Assembly: GCA_030591195.1 (NCBI GenBank)
Contig: JAUVBO010000018.1
Location: 1-12,306, forward strand
From: Pseudomonadota bacterium
Lineage (GTDB): Bacteria > Myxococcota > Polyangia > GCA-2747355 > JACKDQ01
Length of the DNA stretch: 12,306 nucleotides
Direction: 5' to 3'
The position numbers and the translations under genes were made by a program. The notes under the pieces were generated by a model. The model ran no database searches and had not been told where the DNA came from. It worked only from the letters and a program-made list of their open reading frames with translations. The number at the start of each line of letters is the position of its first letter. Positions within the stretch are counted from its first letter, which is position 1. Positions 7,312-12,306 of this stretch are shown here, piece after piece.

Positions 7312-9453
7312 CTAGCCGATGCCTCCGACGCAGGTGTAGATGATCGCGTAGTCGTGGAGGATCGGGGTCGTCTTCTTGTCCTGGTTGCTCAGGACGAACT
7401 GCAGCTGGAGCAGCTTCGCCGGGTTGGGGTCGACGGGGCTGGCCGACTGGGGACCGAAGGCGGCCGGCGACTTGTCGAAGGGCTGGGTCCAGGAGCCGAA
7501 GGTCGCGTCCGAGTCGCCGGTGCGCACCCGCAGCTGGACCGCGGTGCCAGCCGGGGTGGTGGCGTTCCAGCTGACGCCCTTCCAGATCGCCTTCTGGTCG
7601 TCGGGGCAGGGCTGGTGGACGTAGCTCCAGGTTCCCTGGGGCCGGACGAAGTTGCGCAGGCCAAACCCCGTGAAGTCGCTGTAGGTGTATGGGTGGTAGC
7701 CGGTCTTGACGTTCTTCGTCGTCCCGGTGGCTGGCGTGATCACGTTGCCCTGGTCGTCGACGTCGAGCCGCGAGGCGGTGGAGTTGCTCTTGCCCACGGC
7801 CCAGATGTGCAGGTCGATGTCGACGCCGACGCCGATCACCTCGCGGCCGGTCACCGGCCAGTAGTCCTTGCCCTCCTTGATCCCCGAGAAGTCGTGGACG
7901 CCATCGGCGATGGTCTGATCGAAGCGCAGGATCGCGCCCTTCTGGATCGCGACCCAGACCTTGTTGCGGTTGTCGGTGGCCACCCCGCGGCTCCGAAAGC
8001 CGCTCGGCAGGTCGATCCGGGTCCAGGTGCCGGTGCCCATCGTGGCGAAGCTGGTGCGGTCGGGCTTGTAGCGCAGCACCCACTCGGAGTCGATGCCACC
8101 GAGCCAGAGGTCCTGCTGCGCGTCGACGGCGATGCCGTAGTGGCGGTACTTGCCGTTCGCGCCCTTCCACGGGCTGTCCTTGCCCCCGCCGCGCAGCACC
8201 TTGCCCACCCGGTAGGGGTTGACGGTTTCGAAGTAGGTCAGGTTGCCGGCATCATCGTGGTCGTAGTGGCCAATGTCGGTCGACCAGACGTGCTTGTGGC
8301 CGTCGGCCATGCAGCCGTAGGCGTGGTGCTCCTTGGGCAGGGTGATCGTGTGCTCGATGGCGCCGGTGTAGCCGTTGATCTTGAAGTACAGATTGTTGCC
8401 CCGGCCGTTCTCCGGCCGGCTGTAGGTGCCGACCCAGGCGTTGGAGGCGCCGATGGTCGCCTTGCCCGCGTCGAGGCAGATCGAGCGGGCGATGTCGCCC
8501 GGATCGCCGTAGTTGACGGTGAACAGGATGCACTCGTCGTCGCCGCTGAGGAACTCGGGCGGCTTGCCGTTGCCGCACTTGGTGGCCAGCGTGTCGGGTT
8601 TGCCATCGTCGTCGCAGTCAGTCTCGATCTGGCCGTTGCCGTCGTGGTCCCTGGAGGTGTCGATCTTGCCGTGGTTGTTGCGGTCGATGCAGTTGGACTC
8701 CTCGTTGGCGACCTTGGTCGACGAGGGCTGGCAGTCGGCGTCGTGGCAGCGGTTGGCGACCCAGACGTCCATGTTGTAGTCCACCGCGGTCCGCGAAGGG
8801 TTGCGGTCCTGGACGAACTTGATCGGCTTGCCGTTGGCGTCGACGCAGTCGGTGCTGTTCGGCTGGGAGTGGCAGGTCACCGTCAGGTAGCGCGCGACCT
8901 CCTTGAGGTTCTTGGTGTCGATCTTCGACAGGGTGCCGCGCTTGAGGTCGTCGGTGTTGGCGATCCACATGAAGCCGAGGCTGGCGATGTTGGCGCCGAG
9001 CACCAGGTCGCCGTTCTCGTCGAGGTTGACCCCGGTGGCCTCCTTGACGTTGTCGTCCTTGCTCGGGTCGACGGGGAAGGGCGAGTCGGCGCCGATGTTG
9101 TTGGCGTTGCAGTTTTCGAGGCCCTCGTCGATCGTGCCGTCGCAGTTGTTGTCCTTGCCGTCGCACTGTTCGTCGGCGCCCGCGTTGATCGTGCGGTCGC
9201 CGTCATCACAGTCCACGCCGCGGTCGCAGTCCTCGCCGTAGCCGTCACCGTCGAGGTCGGTGCCGTTGGGGCAGAGCACCGAGGTGCCGTTGTCGAACGT
9301 CCCGCTCGGGCCATCGTTCGCGCCACCGTCACCGCCGCCCCCGCCGCCCCCACCCGGGTTGACGACATCACCCTGACAGCCGAGGTAGCTCGTGGTCCCG
9401 AGCGCCAGGCCAACCACTGCGATCGTTCCAATCAGTCGACGAATGCCCCTCAT
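7312..9453 (-). CDS. Secreted MopE-motif protein with propeller-like body, probable lipoprotein
   Basis: Predicted 713 residues. Residues 1-26 form a signal peptide ending SYLGC; Cys26 is a likely lipidation site although the -3 residue (Tyr) is atypical. A Gly-rich linker (34-45) follows. Residues 67-111 carry the acidic, Cys-containing MopE-type metal-binding motif (DLDGDGYGEDCD, CDDGDRTINAGADEQCDG, DNNCDGTIDEG). A second Asp-rich loop, DHDGNGQIETDCDDDG (269-284), resembles calcium-binding repeats. Residues 140-600 show repeated strands ending in Trp or Val (MWIANTDDL, DVWVANRC, KHVWSTDIG, DLWLGGIDS, KVWVAIQKG, HIWAVGKS), typical of a beta-propeller of the NHL or virginiamycin-lyase type. 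Residues 625-708 form a separate beta-rich C-terminal domain. The ATG has GGGAGG 6 bases upstream, and a sigma-54-like promoter lies at 9528-9513. The role is unknown; calcium-stabilised surface binding or sensing is plausible. Confidence 0.85.
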   Translation of the reverse strand: MRGIRRLIGTIAVVGLALGTTSYLGCQGDVVNPGGGGGGGGDGGANDGPSGTFDNGTSVLCPNGTDLDGDGYGEDCDRGVDCDDGDRTINAGADEQCDGKDNNCDGTIDEGLENCNANNIGADSPFPVDPSKDDNVKEATGVNLDENGDLVLGANIASLGFMWIANTDDLKRGTLSKIDTKNLKEVARYLTVTCHSQPNSTDCVDANGKPIKFVQDRNPSRTAVDYNMDVWVANRCHDADCQPSSTKVANEESNCIDRNNHGKIDTSRDHDGNGQIETDCDDDGKPDTLATKCGNGKPPEFLSGDDECILFTVNYGDPGDIARSICLDAGKATIGASNAWVGTYSRPENGRGNNLYFKINGYTGAIEHTITLPKEHHAYGCMADGHKHVWSTDIGHYDHDDAGNLTYFETVNPYRVGKVLRGGGKDSPWKGANGKYRHYGIAVDAQQDLWLGGIDSEWVLRYKPDRTSFATMGTGTWTRIDLPSGFRSRGVATDNRNKVWVAIQKGAILRFDQTIADGVHDFSGIKEGKDYWPVTGREVIGVGVDIDLHIWAVGKSNSTASRLDVDDQGNVITPATGTTKNVKTGYHPYTYSDFTGFGLRNFVRPQGTWSYVHQPCPDDQKAIWKGVSWNATTPAGTAVQLRVRTGDSDATFGSWTQPFDKSPAAFGPQSASPVDPNPAKLLQLQFVLSNQDKKTTPILHDYAIIYTCVGGIG

Positions 9454-9512
9454 GTGGTGCCTCCCGGAGCGTCGGGTGTTCCCCTCAGCCAGTGCTCCAA
9501 TCCATAAGTATA

Positions 9513-9528
9513 AGCACGGAATGTGCCA
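9513..9528 (-). promoter_or_regulatory. Sigma-54 (-24/-12) promoter for the MopE-like gene
   Basis: Read on the minus strand, TGGCACATTCCGTGCT keeps the full TGGCAC and the invariant GC at exact spacing, with two mismatches to TGGCACG-N4-TTGCW. The predicted transcript start is near 9502, giving a leader of about 49 bases that ends in GGGAGG and the ATG at 9453. An overlapping TATACT on the same strand could act as a -10 box, but no -35 is visible at proper spacing. Confidence 0.6.
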
Positions 9529-9590
9529 CGCCCCAGTGCATGGACAACGATTCGTGATTTATTCCGATCTGTTAGACTGCACCGCTTATT

Positions 9591-9642
9591 GGGCGGGGCT
9601 GAACACCCCAGCCAACGGCCCGCTTGGGGGTGGCCCGCCCCC
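9591..9642. repeat. Nested GC-rich stem-loops
   Basis: GGGCGGG (9591-9597) can pair with CCCGCCC (9634-9640). Inside or as alternatives, GGCTG pairs with CAGCC (9597-9601 with 9609-9613), and GGGGGT pairs with GCCCCC through one G-T pair (9626-9631 with 9637-9642). Four T residues follow at 9650-9653. The 9597-9613 dyad is centred about 103 bases upstream of the predicted MopE transcript start. It could be an activator site, a folded RNA or a terminator-like element. Confidence 0.35.
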
Positions 9643-9771
9643 ACACGAGTTTTCTGTGACAAGGCTAATATCTTCAAGAGGATAACTATCCAAGGCTTCC
9701 GGTGATGGGGTGACGATGGTCTTACCATCTCTGGTTGAAGACATTAGATTCGCGGCACTTGGACCACGGCA

Positions 9772-9805
9772 GTGGACAGGCGTCCACCATGGGGAGTCAG
9801 TCCCC
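9772..9805 (+). repeat. Two adjacent perfect stem-loops
   Basis: GTGGAC-AGGC-GTCCAC (9772-9787) is a 6-bp stem with a 4-base loop. Three bases later GGGGA-GTCAG-TCCCC (9791-9805) is a 5-bp stem with a 5-base loop. Both are perfect and lie about 150 bases before the kinase start, possibly within its transcript leader. Confidence 0.35.
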
Positions 9806-9945
9806 GGATTCTATGTTCACCACGGGCCGCTCACACGTGTCTTCCATTACAATGATGAGCAGTTAGCGGCGCAAGACCGATGGCTGCTGGTACCCGCCGG
9901 GCTTGGTGGTCTTCGTCCGTTGGGTGCAGTAACATCCGGTTACCC

Positions 9946-11166
9946 ATGCGCCGGTGTCCCATCTGCGGCCAGTCCTTCGAGGACGACGCCTACTACTGCC
10001 CGATCGACGGCTGCGCCCTGGCGTCGGTGCAGACCCGTGGGCCGCTGGCCGGCCTGCGGCTCGACGAGCGGTACTTCGTCGAGGAGCGCATCGGCAGCGG
10101 CGGGCTTGGCGAGGTCTACCGGGTTCGTCACATCAAGATGGGCAAGCCCTTCGCGCTCAAGGTCCTGGCCGGGGCGGCGCACAAGGACGAGCAGCAAGCG
10201 GTTCGCTTCGACCGCGAGGCGCGGGTGCTGTCGATGCTGCGCCACCCGTACTGCATCGAGGTCACCGACTACGGCCACAGCGACCACGGTCCGTTCATCG
10301 TGATGGAGTTGGTCGACGGCGAGCCCCTGTCGCGCTTCACCAAGGGCGTCGGGTTGCCCCTTGGTCAGGCGCTCGACGTGATGATCCGCGTGCTGGTCGG
10401 CCTCGAGCACGCCCACGACCAGGGCATCATCCACCGCGACATCAAGCCCGACAACATCATGCTCGTCCAGAGCAACACCCAACCAGGGCAGCTCGACCCG
10501 AAGATCCTCGACTTCGGGCTGGCCAAGCTGCAGCCGGGCTACCTCGAGACCGGTGACCTCGCGGCGCTGACCGCGCCGGGCAAGGTGCTCGGCACGCCGG
10601 CCTACCTCGCGCCCGAGCGGGTGGTGGCGGCCCAGGGCGGGTCGATCGATCACTCGGTCGACCTCTACGCCGTGGGCGTGATCCTCTACGAGCTCTCCAC
10701 CGGCAAGCGGCCGTTTTTCTCCGACGACCTAGCGGCCATCGTCCGTCAGCACCTGCTGCTCGAGCCGAAGCCGCCCTCGGCCTTTCGCCCCGAGCTGCCC
10801 GCCGCTCTTGACGCGGTGATCCTGCGTGCCCTGGCGAAGAAGCCGTCCGAGCGCTACCCCTCGGCCGCGGCCCTGCGTGAGGCCCTCGAGGCGCTGCTGC
10901 CCCTCGACCCGGCGCTGGCGGCCGCCGCGCCGCCGCTGCAGCGCAAGGCCGCCGGAGAGCCGGAGGATCCCTCGCGGTCGGCCACCGTGTCGAGCCGGCC
11001 GCCGACCACACCCGTCGGCGCCACCCCTGGCGCCGACAAGACGCAGCTCAGCGCACCGCCATTCGGGCCGGGTCGGCTCCCTCCCTGGGTCCTGATCGCC
11101 GGCGGGGCGACGCTGGTCGTCCTGGTGCTGCTCGGGCTGCTGCTGTGGTTGCTCGCGGGCTGCTAG
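9946..11166 (+). CDS. Ser/Thr protein kinase with N-terminal zinc ribbon and C-terminal membrane anchor
   Basis: Predicted 406-residue eukaryotic-like (Hanks-type) kinase. Residues 4-23 form a probable zinc ribbon (Cys4, Cys7, Cys18, Cys23; CPIC, CPIDGC). The kinase domain spans about 43-320: glycine loop GSGGLG (50-55), Lys72 in ALKVL, Glu91, catalytic HRDIKPDN (163-170; Asp165, Asn170), DFG (189-191) and GTPAYLAPE (217-224). All catalytic residues are present and it is of the RD type. A Pro/Ser/Thr-rich linker (325-380, including KTQLS) leads to one hydrophobic segment (381-403) that ends the protein, so the catalytic part should stay in the cytoplasm, tail-anchored to the inner membrane, with no sensor outside. 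The ATG at 9946 is chosen because it begins the zinc ribbon; no good Shine-Dalgarno is visible. An FHA activator is encoded 5 kb upstream and could read its phosphothreonines (inference). The GTG of a small frame overlaps the stop. Confidence 0.93.
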   Translation: MRRCPICGQSFEDDAYYCPIDGCALASVQTRGPLAGLRLDERYFVEERIGSGGLGEVYRVRHIKMGKPFALKVLAGAAHKDEQQAVRFDREARVLSMLRHPYCIEVTDYGHSDHGPFIVMELVDGEPLSRFTKGVGLPLGQALDVMIRVLVGLEHAHDQGIIHRDIKPDNIMLVQSNTQPGQLDPKILDFGLAKLQPGYLETGDLAALTAPGKVLGTPAYLAPERVVAAQGGSIDHSVDLYAVGVILYELSTGKRPFFSDDLAAIVRQHLLLEPKPPSAFRPELPAALDAVILRALAKKPSERYPSAAALREALEALLPLDPALAAAAPPLQRKAAGEPEDPSRSATVSSRPPTTPVGATPGADKTQLSAPPFGPGRLPPWVLIAGGATLVVLVLLGLLLWLLAGC

Positions 11167-11315
11167 TGCGCCGCGACCTGATCGACAAGACCGCCGGCGC
11201 AGTGGGGTTCAGCGCCGACCTCGACAACCTGGTGATCAGCTGGCCCCGGGGTGATGACGATCGCTTCGCCACCACCCTGGTTCGTCGTCCGGACCAGCGG
11301 CCTCTCGGGGGCTGA
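11166..11315 (+). CDS. Small hypothetical protein overlapping the kinase stop
   Basis: A 49-residue frame begins at GTG 11166, sharing one base with the kinase stop (TAGTG), and ends with TGA at 11313-11315. Third codon positions are mostly G or C (for example GAC CTG ATC GAC AAG ACC GCC GGC), like true genes here, which supports coding. The product is charged, with an N-terminal RRDLIDKTAG, a short hydrophobic stretch DNLVISWP and a basic C-terminus; no membrane segment and no family I recognise. The stop-start overlap suggests translational coupling to the kinase, hence a possible partner or regulator. It could also be the remnant of a longer gene. Confidence 0.5.
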   Translation: MRRDLIDKTAGAVGFSADLDNLVISWPRGDDDRFATTLVRRPDQRPLGG

Positions 11316-11337
11316 GCCGCGCGTGGGTCGCGGGAGC

Positions 11338-12168
11338 TTAACCCAGCCCCAGCAACGCGGCTGCGTTGGCGCTGACCAGCCGGCAGAGCTCGGCCGGGTC
11401 GGTGTCGCGTAGCGCGGCCACCCGCAGGGCGGTGTGGACCACGAAGGCCGGCTCGTTGGGCCGGCCGCGACGGGGCACCGGCGCGAGGTAGGGCGCGTCG
11501 GTCTCGATCAGCAATCGACAGTCGGGCACCAGGGCGAGGGCCGCGCGCAGCTCGTCGGCCTTGGGGAAGGTGACGATCCCCGAAAAGGAGACGTGCAGAC
11601 CCATGGCGAGGGCACGCTCGCACTCGGCGGGTCCGCCCGAGAAGCAGTGCAGCACGCCCCCGGCGGGCAAGCGGGCGCTCTCGAGCAGGCTGAAGGCGTC
11701 GTCGTAGGCGTCGCGGACGTGGACGATCACCGGCAGCTCGAAGCGCTCGGCCGCTTCGAGCTGCCGGGCGAAGGCGGCGCGCTGGTCGGCCGGCTCGCCG
11801 AAGTCGTAGTAGTCGTCGAGGCCGATCTCGCCCACCGCGTGTACCTGGCCCGCGCCCCAGATCGCCTCGAACGCCAGCCAGTCCTCGTCGGTCACCGCGC
11901 TGGCGTTGTGGGGGTGGACACCGGCGGCGGCAAAGAGCACCCCCGGAAACGCCGCGGCCAGCTCGAGCACCTTGCGCGACGAGGCGAGGTTGGTGCCGAC
12001 CGTGACGATGCGGTCGACGTCGACCTCGGCCGCTCGCTGGACCACGCCGGCCAGGTCCTCGAGCAACCGGCGGTCATCGAGGTGGGCGTGGCTGTCACAC
12101 AGCGGCGCCGGAGCCACCGCCGGCTGGTACGGCTCGGCGGACCGGGACCGTTTCTTCTTGCTGCTCAT
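11338..12168 (-). CDS. TatD-family metal-dependent DNase / hydrolase
   Basis: Predicted 276 residues, slightly longer than the usual 255-265 because of a basic 22-residue N-terminal extension (SSKKKRSRS). The TIM-barrel metal-site motifs are all present: DSHAHLD (His27, His29), GVHPH (83-87), GEIGLD (Glu114), VIVHVRD (His150), VLHCFSG (His174) and ETDAPYLAP (Asp224), followed by RGRPNEP. TatD proteins are divalent-metal 3'-5' exonucleases linked to DNA repair; paralogues (YcfH, YjjV) have less certain substrates, so no symbol is assigned. Its ATG overlaps the stop of the upstream hydrolase gene (ATGA), which implies cotranscription and coupled translation, and explains the lack of a strong Shine-Dalgarno. 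It converges on the small frame after the kinase with 22 bases between stops and no evident terminator. Confidence 0.93.
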   Translation of the reverse strand: MSSKKKRSRSAEPYQPAVAPAPLCDSHAHLDDRRLLEDLAGVVQRAAEVDVDRIVTVGTNLASSRKVLELAAAFPGVLFAAAGVHPHNASAVTDEDWLAFEAIWGAGQVHAVGEIGLDDYYDFGEPADQRAAFARQLEAAERFELPVIVHVRDAYDDAFSLLESARLPAGGVLHCFSGGPAECERALAMGLHVSFSGIVTFPKADELRAALALVPDCRLLIETDAPYLAPVPRRGRPNEPAFVVHTALRVAALRDTDPAELCRLVSANAAALLGLG

Positions 12169-12306
12169 TGGCGGGCCCGCTGCGGTGGATCGAGGTAGCG
12201 TCGGGCCCAGGCGGCGATCAGCCGACCGAGGTAGGCCCCCTCGGTTCGGTCGAGCAACAGGTGGCCAGCGCCGGGCAACGAGACGAGGCTGCGCGGCTCG
12301 GCCGCC
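12165..12306 (-). CDS. C-terminal end of an alpha/beta hydrolase (runs off the window)
   Basis: Only the last 46 residues are in the window. They read SLVSLPGAGHLLLDR, then YLGRLIAAWARRYL, then a short polar tail. GAGHLLL is the usual setting of the catalytic His near the C-terminus of serine-type alpha/beta hydrolases (lysophospholipase or S33-like), and the helix after it fits the fold. The nucleophile and acid residues lie outside, so the substrate cannot be judged. Its TGA (12167-12165) overlaps the tatD-family ATG by 4 bases, forming an operon. Confidence 0.7.
   Translation of the reverse strand, partial: AAEPRSLVSLPGAGHLLLDRTEGAYLGRLIAAWARRYLDPPQRARQ

Larger units (their letters stand above)
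9454..9945. other. 492-base divergent intergenic region, lower GC, rich in inverted repeats
   Basis: This separates the MopE-like gene (minus) from the kinase gene (plus). Stretches such as 9541-9600 and 9721-9780 are near half A+T, unlike the flanking genes. It holds the MopE promoter and at least six perfect or near-perfect inverted repeats: 9597-9613, 9626-9642, 9680-9691 (GGATAACTATCC), 9715-9729 (GATGGT-CTT-ACCATC), 9772-9787 and 9791-9805, plus the palindrome ACACGTGT (9833-9840). A -10-like TAATAT lies at 9666-9671 without a clear -35. An open frame from GTG 9710 exists, but its third-position usage is not like that of its neighbours and it runs far into the kinase gene, so I do not call it a gene. 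Confidence 0.5.

Noticed and set aside
7117..9507. A nearly 800-codon open frame on the plus strand
   Set aside because: It lies opposite the MopE-like gene, which has a signal peptide, recognisable motifs, a ribosome binding site and a promoter. The plus-strand product is repetitive Val/Gly/Ala/Asp sequence typical of antisense frames in GC-rich genes.
9710..10303. Open frame upstream of and overlapping the kinase gene
   Set aside because: The first 80 residues look vaguely protein-like, but codon use is AT-rich at third positions, there is no good ribosome binding site, and the frame runs 358 bases into the kinase gene in another phase. A decayed gene cannot be fully excluded.

Overview
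This window is GC-rich (about two-thirds G+C by eye, with strong G/C preference at third codon positions). Its gene content looks like a deltaproteobacterial or Myxococcota-type genome. It has an FHA-containing sigma-54 activator, a Ser/Thr protein kinase with a zinc-ribbon N-terminus, a PilZ protein, three large secreted proteins with lipoprotein-type signals, and a MopE-like acidic metal-binding motif. The lineage is inferred from these families, not from a marker gene.

Layout. Left part, minus strand: lspA (lipoprotein signal peptidase) followed by a lipoprotein esterase with a starch-binding-like module, probably one operon. Divergent from lspA, on the plus strand: a 758-residue sigma-54 enhancer-binding protein (EBP) with FHA, degenerate GGDEF-like, AAA+ and two tandem Fis-type helix-turn-helix domains. 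Next, also plus: a small PilZ-like protein and a von Willebrand factor A (VWA) lipoprotein. Convergent to the VWA gene, on minus: a 713-residue secreted protein with a MopE-type motif and a propeller-like body. After a 492-base, less GC-rich intergenic stretch full of inverted repeats comes a tail-anchored Ser/Thr kinase (plus), with a 49-codon reading frame overlapping its stop. The right end holds a TatD-family nuclease and the C-terminus of an alpha/beta hydrolase (both minus, ATGA overlap).

The most interesting pattern is regulatory. Three genes next to the EBP gene (PilZ, VWA lipoprotein, MopE-like protein) each have a close match, with exact spacing, to the sigma-54 -24/-12 promoter (TGGCACG-N4-TTGCW) just upstream of a good ribosome binding site. 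Each also has an inverted repeat about 85-105 bases upstream of the predicted transcript start, where an EBP would be expected to bind. I propose a local sigma-54 regulon: the EBP, tuned by FHA phosphothreonine recognition and possibly by its GGDEF-like domain, switches on a PilZ protein and two cell-surface proteins. The nearby Ser/Thr kinase could be the upstream input. The promoters and domains are read from sequence; the regulon is inference.
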